From positions 20,535,501 through 20,599,500 of the forward strand of contig JALMGJ010000012.1 of assembly GCA_023362775.1 (NCBI GenBank): 64,000 bases of DNA. Direction: 5' to 3'. Origin of the DNA: Charina bottae. Its lineage: Eukaryota; Chordata; Lepidosauria; Squamata; Charinaidae. Each line of letters starts with the position of its first letter. Position 1 is the stretch's first letter. The notes below the pieces were generated by a model, which ran no database searches, was not told where the DNA came from, and worked only from the letters and a program-made list of their open reading frames with translations. Both the position numbers and the translations under genes were made by a program. Positions 10,276 to 21,540 of the stretch are shown piece after piece.

Positions 10276-11320
10276 AGTTTTTTGTGACCTGGCTTCCTCA
10301 TACATAGATAGTTCTGGTGATGAACTAACTGGTGCATGTTCCTGGGTTTTTTTTGAACCTCTGGTTGGGGTCAAAATTGGCAAAGATAGTGTATCAATTC
10401 AGCCTTCTCTCATCTTCCCTACTTAGTACCTTCAGTTGAGTTATGTCAATCCCCATAATTCCCAGTCAGCAAGGCCCTTGGCTCCTGGAAATTATACCCA
10501 AAGCATTTGGAGAACTCAGCATCCAAGAAGGCTGTATTAATTAAATCATGGGAAAAAAACAGTTTCCTGTCAGAACCAGCTTCCAAATGAGAAGGTTACA
10601 GGGCAATCATCCAGCCTTATTCAAGATTTTCTATTTTTAATCAGAGGTTCAAACTTTGAAGTTCTCCATCTGTTATCTTTTTTTATTTTTCTCCCTTTTC
10701 TCCCAGCACTTTTCTTTCTAGTAAGAACCTTTTGAGGAGGATTAGATGGAAAATCTGTACAATGCCTTTGGACTGACAGTGCTTGGAGCCTCTCTCACAC
10801 TTATTCTCAATGGCCAACGTATGTTTATACAAGTAATGAATTAGGCCCTTTTCTCACTTGCAATTTACAGCAGCACTAGAACTCCAATATCACATGACAC
10901 TGGCCTTATCCAGTTTCATGTTCTAAATAGGCTTGTGCCAATCTCTCATGTTGTGGAAAAGAAGCAGTTTTTCCTGCTTCATTCAACACCAAGCCATGGG
11001 GTATAAACTTAACTACACTTCCCCCTCTTTGGGGAAGGGGTGTTCGTGTGACCTGTGCAACCTTGATCATTCATTGGTGCCTTTGATGGAGAGGTGCTGG
11101 GTAGGAGATCAACCAATCAGCATTCTCAGAATATTCTTAAACCCACCTACCCATCTCCTGCTACACGGAGGATAATCTATTTTACCAGCCAGCCAGGTCA
11201 GCAATGAGGATCAACAGCAAATCGCTATCCTGGTAAGTTATGAGTAGGGCTGAGACAAATCTTTTATACCTCATCTGTGGAAAAGTAGGGCACGTAGTGC
11301 ACACAAGCAGGGGTGTCCAT
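10276..11320. other. no recognisable feature
   Basis: Mixed-composition sequence 4.7-5.7 kb upstream of mir-122. No exon or repeat assigned. Confidence 0.3.
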
Positions 11321-11324
11321 GGGA

Positions 11325-11420
11325 CAGAGGGGTCAAAAAAGCCAAGATGGCAGCTACAGCCACGCGATCAAAGTCTGCCCTTTTTTAAGGTGTGTCACCC
11401 AATGCACGCATCTAAAGGTG
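11325..11420. mobile_element. foldback element fragment (GGGGTCAAAA family)
   Basis: GAGGGGTCAAAAAAGCCAAG followed by ATGGCAGCTACAGCCACG matches one arm of the palindromic element at 34126-34295. The opposite arm is not evident. Confidence 0.45.
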
Positions 11421-11876
11421 AAAGTTTTGCCACATAAAAAAACCAGGTAGATAAGTAAATTTTAGCAAGGAAGATATATTTGGAATAGACAAGCTAGAAT
11501 TAGGCAGTATTGGCAGCGGATAGCCTGAGTCTCAAACGTTGTTTAGGAGGATCTAAAAAAAGGAGGCTACTTTTAAGTCTCCTTGTCTCTTGTAGAGTCT
11601 TGCACCATAAAAAGAAGCATGTGAGGTTGTGGGAGGGTGGAACAAGGACTGGTGACAGAAGGTTTGGCTTTTGAAAGGAATGTTGCTGCCAAGCATGGAT
11701 GCTAAGATGCCTTTTTTGTAGGCAGTCGCCAAATCCAGGTTCAGCACTATATGAATCTTTGCCACCGGGGTCATTTGCTCCCAGTCACGTCTCTCTGAAC
11801 TGGCACAGTGTCTGTAGCCATTTGGGAAGACTGGAGAGGAAGGGGAAGCCAAACACAAGCATCTGTGAACTTGAAT

Positions 11877-11982
<106 letters not shown>

Positions 11983-12560
11983 GTTTGTGTATGCAGAGAT
12001 TTAGCTTGGTAGTCTGAATAAGATGAAGCACAGGAATGAGGGGAAAAGCATAGAATTAATGTGTAGAAATTACCACCATCAGAGGAGGTGATGCTGTTGA
12101 TTTAGCAATTTTCAGAATGTGGCTGCAAAAATTAATGGGGGATTTGGCTACCAGTGACTACTTAATCACTGGCAGTTGCTGGGGGCATTTCAGTGGAGGA
12201 TGGCTATCACTTTTTTCTCTGTGTTTCTAAGCTTCCAGGATACATCCGGTTGGCCACTGTCTGGCACTGTGGACTGGCCATTTGCCTGATCCCAAAGCAT
12301 TTTCTTTATGTTCTTATGAGATGGAAGCAAGAGATAAACAGAACTGCTCATTTTCTGTCTGTAAAGAGTTATTCCCAAAGTTGGGTACCCTTTTATGAAA
12401 TCTGGGAATCAGCTTTCCCAGAGACCTTAAGGCAGAAGATTAAAAATGGACTCCAAAAGATACTTCACTAGAAAATGCTTGTGGGGAGTTAGGTAGAATA
12501 ACAGCTAATAATCTATCTTGTAGATTCTAAAAGAATGTTAGATTATAGTATTAGTAGTGT
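11983..12560. other. no recognisable feature
   Basis: Unique-looking sequence with no supported exon. Confidence 0.35.
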
Positions 12561-12561
12561 A

Positions 12562-12731
12562 GGCAAAAGGAGAAGGGGACGGCAGAGGATGAGATGGTTA
12601 GATAGCATCACCGATGTAATGAACATGAATTTGAGTAAACTCCGGGAGACAGTGGAGGACAGGAAGGCCTGGCGTGCTGTGGTCCATGAGGTCACGAAGA
12701 GTCGGACACGACTAAACGACTGAACAACAAA
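12562..12731 (+). mobile_element. BovB (RTE-clade) LINE 3' end
   Basis: Encodes the BovB C-terminus: RRRGRQRMRWLDSITDVMN, LSKLRETVEDRKAW and VTKSRTRLND, then a stop. The diagnostic 3' end GAGTCGGACACGACTAAACG and ACTGAACAACAA follow. It is 5'-truncated to the last ~55 codons. Confidence 0.93.
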
Positions 12732-14081
12732 AGTGTGATGCCACCAAAGAAACCATTGTGTTATAAAAATACATAAGCAGAACCTGCAAAATGTAAAATT
12801 GTAGAAAGGGAAGGCCAAGCAAGTCTAGATAGAGGATAGCTAAAGCGAAATGTAACTTAAGACTTAAAGAAAAAGAAAAAAAGAATCAATTAAATGGCTA
12901 TAAGTGATAAAATATTACTTCGATTAGCAGCAAAGTGTGAAAAAAACACCACATGGATATTAAACAGAGGAAGAAAGAAATGCACAGATTAAGAACAAGA
13001 ATTACAGAATCCACTTCAGGGATCAGCAGATCCATATTCCAGAGCCTGCTGTCCTCCAGATATCTTGGATTATGGAAAATAGGAACAGCACGCACTAATC
13101 AGCTGTAATGCAGTAAGAAAATACATTGTGCCCCTGTTAAATTAGTAAAATGACCTATATCTAACTGTACCTTGTTGTTGCTATCTCACAGTAAATTATC
13201 TCAGTGAAAATGCTAAAAGATTTTTTGGGGGCAGAAGGCCAAACCAGCAGTGAGACTAAGCTTAAAAGATTGATCTCTCAATTCTTTCCCACTGCGTGGA
13301 AATCAAGGGCCCGCTGTTGTGCATTAGTTATTCAAAGGGAAGCAAGCAGCAAATGAAAGATGAGTATGTGTCCCAATGGTTTATCATTATTTCAGGACTG
13401 CGTGATTGCAAGATGTGCGGCTAGAGAAAGGGTTATATATAAGTACAATGTAGAGGTCTGCATATTATTGCTGGTAATTTCTAGGCATGAAAAGCCTCCC
13501 TTTCATCAGGTTCTTGATTTCCCCCCTGGTGGACTTCTGGTTGAAAGAATGATGTGAATGCAGAATAAAAAATTCCACTCAATCCAGTGGAGACAAAATG
13601 CCAATGAAATACAGTACATTGGCATCTTTGAACTGCACAGAAGGAAATATTGGAAAAAGCTGCTTGTTGTCATTTATACTGTAGACTATGATGAAAATAT
13701 CAAAATACACATATTACAACCATCCTTTTAATTCTGACAATTATGAATCCGTTGTGTTCTTTGTTCTAGAGTTAATAGCACGATTATTTTTCCTCTAGCA
13801 AGAAATCATACATTCAGAGATTAGTTCTACCATTTCCCTGGCAGCCAGCAGGAAGAGTGGGGGAAATTTGCTGGAAGCTCATACAAAATCCTGCCTTCTC
13901 TTTCATGAATGGGAAAATCCAACTTGAGATTTTTCCAGTCTATAGAGGAAGATCTGCAGTCTTACAAGAGTTCACATCCCTGATATCTGGTCTAAGGGGT
14001 TAATTTTTTTTTCTTCCTCAAAACATCCTATCATTGACAAAAGGCCTACCGAGAAATTTGGAAAATACTTGAGAGTATGAT
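12732..14081. other. no recognisable feature
   Basis: AT-rich, unique-looking sequence. Nothing assigned. Confidence 0.35.
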
Positions 14082-14164
14082 CTTCCTTCCTTCCTTCCTT
14101 CCTTCCTTCCTTCCTTCCTTCCTTCCTTCCTTCCTTCCTTCCTTCCTTCCTTCCTTCCTTCCTT
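14082..14164. repeat. (TTCC)n microsatellite
   Basis: About 20 perfect TTCC units. Confidence 0.97.
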
Positions 14165-14961
14165 TGTCTACTGCTGATTGTTTGTGTAACCCCTAAAGCA
14201 GTTGATATCAGGACAATAAAACAATCCTATAAAATAAATAGGACAATCCAATAAATATCTCAATATTATTCTGCCACTTCTCACTGAGGTTTTCTTAAAG
14301 AATGAGTTGTCTATCAGTTCTTTAGCCTACAATTCCTTTTTAATGAAACATACCCATAGAAATCACTCACCATCCCCCATAACAGCTGTACGATCCTATA
14401 TGATGCTCATCCATCTTTTAAGGTTCTGTGGCCTTCACGTTTTTTCTCTCCAAAGTCTCCAAAGCCAAGTGAGAGTTGCTGTCTCTCATATACGTGGCTG
14501 CACATGTACAGTATTATGGCAGGAGTTCACAGCGTCTGTTTCTAAAAACTGACTCTGCTCGACCTTTATGGGATCCAGAGCCTTTAAATAAACAAGCCAG
14601 TCTGATAAGTCACATTAAAATATTGATCCTTGTGGGATGGCTCTTGGTCCTCTACATGAATGAGGGCTGCTAGTTAGACGTAGTGAGCCTAAGCACATGT
14701 ACCTATGCACAGACACACAAGCAATAACAACAACAGTAACAACAACATTTCCTCTCTTTGCTGGGGGCAGTTGTAGAATAACCAGAGAGAAGAAATAAAA
14801 AATAAAAGATAATGGGAGGAAATTCACAAGTACTTCCAAGCAAGGTCAATAGAGTCTTCAAATGCCTGTACATAAAAAGTAAAATCCTGTAAAAGGTAAC
14901 ACATGCAGGCACTTTATTTTCTGACATGGAAGGCGAGATTATCAGTGGTATCCTTCAGATG
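14165..14961. other. no recognisable feature
   Basis: Unique-looking sequence with no supported exon. Confidence 0.35.
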
Positions 14962-15086
14962 TAAGTAAAGGTAAAGGCTCCCCCCACACATTTGTGCAGT
15001 CGTGTCCGACTCTAGGGGCCGGTGCTCATCTCCGTTTGTTAGCCAAAGAGCCAACGTCGTCCGAAGACGCCTCCACGGTCATGTGG
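14962..15086 (-). mobile_element. tRNA-derived SINE (GGCCCCTAGAGTC family), truncated
   Basis: 3' half of the family seen complete at 38525-38857. On the plus strand it runs from the TAAAGGTAAAGG tail through GACTCTAGGGGCCGGTGC to CACGGTCATGTGG, where it stops. The flanks share an ATCCTTCAGAT-type direct repeat, consistent with insertion of an already truncated cDNA. Confidence 0.85.
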
Positions 15087-16040
15087 AATACATCCTTCAA
15101 TACATCCTTCAGATATATTGGAATACAATTCTTACTCCTAGCCATTATGGCAACATTTTCCCCGACAGATATGAAAAAAGGGCCTTACTATTCCTATACC
15201 TCTTGCTGCAAAAATCTAGCATGCCATAAGATAAAGCATTTTTTAAATCTTCCAAATACTTTTCAGAAGATGTAAGTCATCCTCAGGGCCAGTCCTATCC
15301 TTAGAATGATTTCTCTTAGCTTAAATTCTAATTTCCAAAAACCAAGGGTCACCAACACAGTGCGTGTGGACATCAAGGGGATCCATCAGGCTCTCATCCC
15401 ACCTACCTTTTTAAAGGAGTTTTTTTAAATTAAAATAATAATAATAACCCAACAGTGGACATGTTTCAAAACAAAGCACTTGCCTCTAGCACCTTATTTA
15501 TTTGCCTTGAGTTTCATAAAGATTCCTTTGAGATGGTAGAAGGCATCTCAGGGGGATCCACAGAAAGGATCCAAACAGTCAAGATTGCACCTGCGACTTC
15601 AGGATCACAGGCCCACCACTGTTTTTATGTGCATTGTACACACAGCACATACTGAAAAAGGACAAAAAGGACAGGGTTTCAATCATGCAGGCCACCATCT
15701 TGACTCACTGAAGTCATCCTGCAGGGCTAGTTTTCCTTCTGATAAGTAAGTGTTTTGCGACAATCTGTGCCCATTTTAGCAGCCATTTATTGAATACCCA
15801 AATCTCTGATAGCAACCTTTATGTGAGTTCATAACTCTGTACTTTGAAAATCCAAACATTATCCCTGACCCAAAAGGTTTGCCTGTTCCTGCTGCAAACC
15901 CCAAAATGGCAGCTGCTCTGGATTCAGATGATACTGTGAGCCTAAGACTCTGGATAAAAAGCTGCACATGACGGTTTGTGTGTCAAATGACAACATGCGC
16001 TCACTGACCATGCTTGTATGCTTGGTGACCCATGCCCTCC
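15087..16040. other. no recognisable feature
   Basis: Nothing assigned apart from a short (AAT)n near 15434-15446. Confidence 0.35.
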
Positions 16041-16196
16041 CTCAGGGGGTCAAAACTGGCAAGATGGCAGACGGAGCAACGTGATGGAACCTCCACCCCT
16101 TTTGTGTGTGTGTATGTGTGTGCCTTATATACATATTCAAAAGGGGGCTTGTATCATGATGCTCCTGTCCACCATCTTGCTGATTTTGACACACAC
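16041..16196. mobile_element. foldback/MITE-like palindromic element
   Basis: The left arm GGGGGTCAAAACTGGCAAGA.. is answered by a right arm ending CCACCATCTTGCTGATTTTG ACAC. The middle carries a GT-rich loop. Same family as 34126-34295. No target duplication was identified. Confidence 0.5.
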
Positions 16197-16860
16197 ACAA
16201 GCACATCTTGCAGACACCGAAGCTCTGTCAAATGTCTCACCACCATGTGCCAGCAATGCCCCATCCAGCATGAGTCAATCATTTAGCCATCAGCCATATT
16301 CTTAGACCTCCCAACGCCACCAAGGGGGCTAAGAAGCTGTTATTTTTTTTTCCCTTTCTCTCTCCTGCTTTTATATGTATTTTCCACCTGCAAGAGTGAG
16401 AAAAACCTGTGATAATATGATTCCTGGTTGAGGATAGAGTTGGGTGGGCTCTTATCTACGCCCATCCCTTTCTGTCCTCTTTTCATATCTTTTTACTTCA
16501 CCCTTTTTACTCCACCCTAGGAGGGTTGAAAAATGAAATGGCAATAGAGATGGAATGCCTAGAGGGACCATTTCTTTTTTGGGGGGTGGGGGCCTTATTG
16601 TGGGAAAAATCACTTTCAACCCTCAGTAGCCCTGTGAATGTTTAGGGCTAAAAGCAGCCTCCTCAGGTTTAGTTAGCTAGGTCATTTGTCTGGGTCAGAC
16701 TACTTGATCACAAATACTGTGTGTACCTACACAAACTTTACAATTTGGCCTTGAACCAGCATTCAAAATTAGAAAAAAAGATATGGGTGTATATATGCAT
16801 GTATATCTTTGTATGTGGTGTTATTGTTATTAATAGTAATATGCTTCACGGGAATTACTG
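16197..16860. other. no recognisable feature
   Basis: Nothing assigned. Confidence 0.35.
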
Positions 16861-16865
16861 TATGG

Positions 16866-17085
16866 TATTTATTTATTTATTTATTTATATTTATTTATTT
16901 ATTTATTTTTATTTCTCACCTATCCATGAGGAACTCAGTGTGGCATACATAACACTCCTTTCTCCAATTTCCTCCCCAAATAAGAATGACGGGAGACTAA
17001 TTGAAAGTTACCAGTGAGTTTTCATGGCTGAGAGTGGATTTGAGCCAGACCCTAGTCTACCTTAATTGCTCTACCACCATATTCA
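16866..17085 (-). mobile_element. old SINE with (ATTT)n tail
   Basis: The tail (TTTA)n at 16866-16910 precedes TTCTCACCTATCCATGAGG and TTTTCATGGCTGAGAGTGGA TTTGAGCC. This matches the inverted body of a tRNA-like SINE related to the one at 56968-57650. Diverged. Confidence 0.5.
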
Positions 17086-17732
17086 ATTTGAACCATTTAA
17101 CTTGCATTGATTAGTTATTTGTGGTCTTTACAAGACCCCCATAAGAAAGCATTGGCTTCCCCCAGTATATGTTATTTTTTTTCCCTTGGGGAACTGCACT
17201 GAAAAAATCAGGGTGAATTTTGAAGAATGACTCAAGTTTGGGTTTGAAAATGCAAAATTATTTAAACTTGTGCATAAATGTGCATTGATCAGCTTTCTCA
17301 TTCTTCCTAATGTCAACTAATAGAAGCTGCATCTCCTAACATTTTGGCTTCAGTGCATATTGTATAGATAAATGTTTTGAACTGCAACAGTTGTTTTAAT
17401 ACAGGCTCTCTGGCATGTGAATTTTGGTATGGATCACCACCAACAACATTTTTTGTTTCAGAAACTTCCTTTCTCGAGGGCACAATAAATACATCACTAA
17501 ACATACCGAAAAATCATTTCACAAAATAATTGGTTTCCTAGCTTCAGTGGAAATAAAACTATGGAGATTTATGTGACTGAATAGATTCTTCAATAATGGA
17601 GTTTTGTCAGGAAAAGGTAGAGAATACGAGCAGAGGTAAAATAATATTTTTGGTGGCAAGGAGGAGATCTTGACATTTTTAGTGTATATAAATGCTCGTT
17701 ATTATTTTTGTGTCTCTGTGTGGGTGTGTCTC
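17086..17732. other. no recognisable feature
   Basis: AT-rich sequence. Nothing assigned. Confidence 0.35.
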
Positions 17733-17948
17733 GGTGTGTGCCTTTGAGTAAGTCTTGACTCCTGGCGACCACACAGACAAGTCTGTGTAGTTTTCTTGAC
17801 ATTTTCCAAAGTGTCCTTCTTCCTTAGGCTGAGAGAAAATGGCCAGCCAAAAGTCACCCAGCCAGCTTCATGCTTAAAGCAGGACTAGAATTCACAGTTC
17901 CCTGGCTTCTACTCCAGTGCCTTTAACTACTATACCAAACTGGTTCTC
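17733..17948 (-). mobile_element. Sauria-type SINE, first of a pair
   Basis: Inverse of the family at 9004. The BovB-like tail (GTCTTGACTCCTGGCGACC) is on the left and the head (ACCAAACTGGTTCTC) on the right. Confidence 0.8.
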
Positions 17949-18174
17949 ATTGCTTTCGAGCCAGTCTTGACTCCTGGCAACTACATGGCAAGTCCCTGAA
18001 GTTTCCTTGGCAACATTTTTCAGAAGTGGTTTGCCCTTGCCTCCTTCTTAGGGCTGGGAGAGAGTGACTGGCCCAAGGTCAACCAGCTGGCTTCGTGCCT
18101 AAGGCGGGACCAGAACTCACGGTCTCCCAATTTCTAGTCCAGTGCCTTTACGCACTCCACCAGACTGGCTCTCT
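17949..18174 (-). mobile_element. Sauria-type SINE, second of a pair
   Basis: Same orientation as, and directly adjoining, the copy at 17733-17948. It runs from GTCTTGACTCCTGGCAACT to CACCAGACTGGCTCTC. The two differ at many positions, so they look like separate insertions and not a recent duplication. Confidence 0.8.
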
Positions 18175-18284
18175 GTAGCAGTCATGCTGAAAACAAAATA
18201 AATATCTTGTGCCACCTTTCAGTTAGCCCAACTGACAGAGATGCTGTGTGATGGCAAGCTCTCATTGGAGCTAGTTCAGAACAT

Positions 18285-18570
18285 GTAACTGGACTTCTGA
18301 AAAAAACTTAAAACCTGGTTGTGTCAGCATGCCTGGAGCGGGAAGGTGAGTAGTCACTCCTGGGGATGGCTAGCTCCCTTGAATGGCCCTAGAGCGGCCT
18401 TTTTTTACTCACAGATGGACGAAGAACCTCTGCCATCCGGATTTTATATTTTATATTTTTATTGTTTTTATACCCATTTTTGCTCTATTTACTGTATAAT
18501 TGTATTGTAATTGATTGTGTTTTTATTGTAAACCGCCCAGGGTCCCTCTTCCGGGGGAGATGGGCGGTGA
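18285..18570 (+). mobile_element. L2-clade LINE 3' end
   Basis: Codes for the last residues (TWLCQHAWSG, SSHSWGWLAPL), then the 3' UTR with TGTAAACCGCCCAGGGTCCC and GGGGGAGATGGGCGGTGATA. The following (GATA)n is the grown element tail. Confidence 0.85.
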
Positions 18571-18575
18571 TATAT

Positions 18576-18628
<53 letters not shown>

Positions 18629-18629
18629 G

Positions 18630-18684
<55 letters not shown>
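18571..18684. repeat. (GATA)n(GA)n microsatellite seeded by LINE tail
   Basis: About 13 GATA units followed by about 28 GA units, directly continuing the LINE 3' end. Confidence 0.96.
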
Positions 18685-18689
<5 letters not shown>

Positions 18690-19888
18690 GATAGATGATA
18701 GATAAATCCAGGAAAGTGGTAGATATGTGTCCCCCAAAACATCAGGTTTATTGGCAGTGGCACAGTACAGAGGCACAGGACAAAGCAGGAGGGACCACGG
18801 AGAGTGCCATCTGGGCTCTGTTTCACCTTACTGCATATATAGACCCACTTTTTTTGACAGATCACCATAAAGATCAACCAGATTGCTAAGATATCTCATA
18901 CAAGTCCCGCTGAATGCAATGCAAGCAGCGAGAAACAGCAATCTTAATAGTTGACTTGTTAATCGGCATAGCAGTCTTGCTGCTGTTCTCCATTCCTGGT
19001 TTTTTTTTAAAAAAAGAGAAGTCTAGTGCTCTCTCTAAACACTCTCTCACAAGAGCACTGAAGACAAGTTTTGAAAAAGGTCTAGCACAGTTCCACTAGA
19101 ACGAGGAACAAATATTAATAAAGAGCCCACCCAAAACAGACTTGGGCATCAGAAAGTATGCCCAAAAACAGATAGGAGTAGGGGGGTCGTGTTTGCAGCA
19201 GCCAATAATTGCTGGGCAGCTGCTTTATCATAACCATCGTTGCTGCCAAAATGCCAGAAATTGTGCATTCAGCAGGGCTGGGATTGGGAGATGGAAAATA
19301 GCAGTTCAATATGAGATCAACTAAAAATGAAGTTAGGCAGCTTCAGGTATGCGCTGGGGATCAGCTGAAGGTAGCATCCTGAGGACGTGTCCTTAAAGAT
19401 TGGTGAGCAAAGCATCTTTGAGACATCATTAGAGGAACGAGTAAGTGAGCCCTAAGAGAGGAGGCCTGCTGGATATAAAGATCTTGGACAAAACATCAGT
19501 CATAGGTTTGGGGAGCATCTGGCTGCCCTGGATGCCAACAACACAGGCATTAAGTATAGGAGGAAGGCAATACTTTCTGCACTGACAGGAGATATTGTGG
19601 GGATTTTTAATTCTTCTCCATACAATCTCTTTGGCCTTGTGAACTTCCAGAAGTCTAACTGCTCTATCAAATGACTCGCCGTATTAGAATATCGGGATAG
19701 AATAAACCCAGGATTAATATTAGACAATTGTCTTTCTAGAATAGACAAACATTTTCCCCCAAGGTAGAAAATGACAAGAGTTATTTCCATATTTCAGAAT
19801 AGGTGTGGAGTCAGGTATCACCTTCAGAACTAACAAACTTTATAGGGGCATAAGCTTTTGTGAACAGCAACTCACTTTATCTGATGCA
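18685..19888. other. no recognisable feature
   Basis: Open frames up to about 100 codons occur here, but none resembles a protein I know. Confidence 0.35.
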
Positions 19889-20656
19889 TAAAGGAGGCCC
19901 AGGAGGGCCTTTGCACAACTTCGTGTTGTACGCCAGTTACGACCTTTCCTGGATCGAGAGGCCCTTCGAACGGTCACTCATGCCCTGGTTATCTCACATA
20001 TAGACTACTGTAATGCGCTTTACATGGGGCTACCCTTGAAGAGTATCCGGAAGCTTCAGCTGATCCAGAATGTGGCCGCACGAACCATCTTGGAAGTCCC
20101 ATATCAGACACATGTGACACCATTGTTACGCGAGCTGCACTGGGTTCCAGTTTGCTTCCGGGTCCAATTCAAGGTGTTGGTTATGACCTTTAAAGCCCTT
20201 CACGGCATGGGACCAGGTTACCTAAGGGACCGTCTTATCCCCATTACATTGTCCCGTCCCGTCCCATCCGGTCATGCAGGGAAGGCATGCTACCGACCCC
20301 ATCGGTTAAAGAATTCCATCTCACAGGGTCACGGAAGCGTGCCTTCTCTGCAGTAGCCCCTGCTCTGTGGAATATGCTTCCCCCAGAGTTAAGACAGTCC
20401 ACCTCGCTCCTGGACTTCAGGAAACAACTCAAGACTTGGCTTTGCCAACAGGCCTGGGGCGGAAAGAAGAGCATAAACTCCTGGGGATGGCTAACATCGT
20501 AGGATAGCCCTAATATTGCCCTTCCAATGTTTGAAAGAAGACATCACCATCTTGATTTTATTATATTTATTGTATTTTTAAATTGTTTATTTTAATGTTT
20601 GATATTTTATTGATTTGTAAACCGCCCAGAGTCCCTTGAGGGAGTTGGGCAGTGAG
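19889..20656 (+). pseudogene. L2-clade LINE, 5'-truncated, C-terminal half
   Basis: Starts inside the coding region (RRAFAQLRVVRQLRPFLD) and continues through LVISHIDYCNALYMGLPLKS, HWVPVCFRVQFKVL and KALHGMGPGYLRDRL. A frameshift near 20280 moves into PSVKEFHLTGSRKRAF and ALWNMLPPELRQS, ending WGWLTS and a stop near 20502. The 3' UTR has AACCGCCCAGAGTCCCTTGAG. Nearest relative in the window is the copy at 41.7 kb, so this is a fairly young insertion. Confidence 0.9.
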
Positions 20657-20750
20657 AAATCAAATCAAATCAAATCAAATCAAATCAAATCAAATCAAAT
20701 CAAATCAAATCAAATCAAATCAAATCAAATCAAATCAATAAATAAATAAA
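20657..20750. repeat. (CAAAT)n tail microsatellite
   Basis: About 16 perfect 5-bp units at the 3' end of the LINE, then (AATA)3. A pentamer that starts exactly at the LINE terminus AGAAATCAAAT indicates tail-templated growth. Confidence 0.96.
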
Positions 20751-21234
20751 TCAGGTTTGCCACTGAGTATGGTGGCTCTGCCCCACCACTTCCATATTTC
20801 AGGTTTCCCACAATGCACCCCCGATTACTGGACAATTGTCTTCAGTGGACAAAAACAATCAAGAAGAAGAAAATTATAGCAATGCAGGATGCAATAAGAA
20901 CATTGGTGGTGGGGCACTCAAATGAAAGTTCTGGGCCGGGGCCTCTGCTGATTTCAGAAAGATCAAGGGTGAAGTGACCCTTGAACCATATACAACCTAT
21001 GAAGTCTCCTACTGAGTTAGACCCATGGCCTATCCAGGCCAGTTCATGGATCCCCCACAAAGAGTTGGGGACATGTTTCCTTCCTCAGTTCCTCAATCCC
21101 CCCTCCTTTCTTTCCATTCTTTCTTCCTGTCCCCTTTTCCATTTCCTCTTTCCTTAAATAATCATTTAGGTTCACTGTAGAGCAAAACAGGGCCTCTGGG
21201 GAGGATGGAGAGGGAGAAAGGCTAGGCTCTGCTG
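20751..21234. other. no recognisable feature
   Basis: Nothing assigned. Confidence 0.35.
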
Positions 21235-21281
21235 GAATGAATCAATGAATCAATCAATGAATCAATCAATGAATCAATCTT
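21235..21281. repeat. (AATCAATG)n short tandem repeat
   Basis: Alternating AATC and AATG tetramers, about 11 units. Confidence 0.9.
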
Positions 21282-21410
21282 AAGTGGCTCCTGCTGAATG
21301 GGAGGAGTTTGGTTTTCCATCATGGGCAGCTGGACTCAGGCCTGTAGTAAACATACATTTCAGCAGGAGCAAGCCAGAATGGGTAAGTTCAGTGATTCAG
21401 ACAACCACTG

Positions 21411-21477
21411 ATTTCAATGCTGTAAGCCTCCCAGAGTCGCCATGTGTGAGTTGGGCGGCCACTACAAATTTGTTTAA

Positions 21478-21528
<51 letters not shown>

Positions 21529-21540
21529 AATAAAATAAAC
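21411..21540 (+). mobile_element. L2-type LINE tail with (AAAT)n
   Basis: CCTCCCAGAGTCGCCATGTG and GAGTTGGGCGGCCACTACAA are the family's 3' UTR end. They are followed by about 16 AAAT units. Confidence 0.7.
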
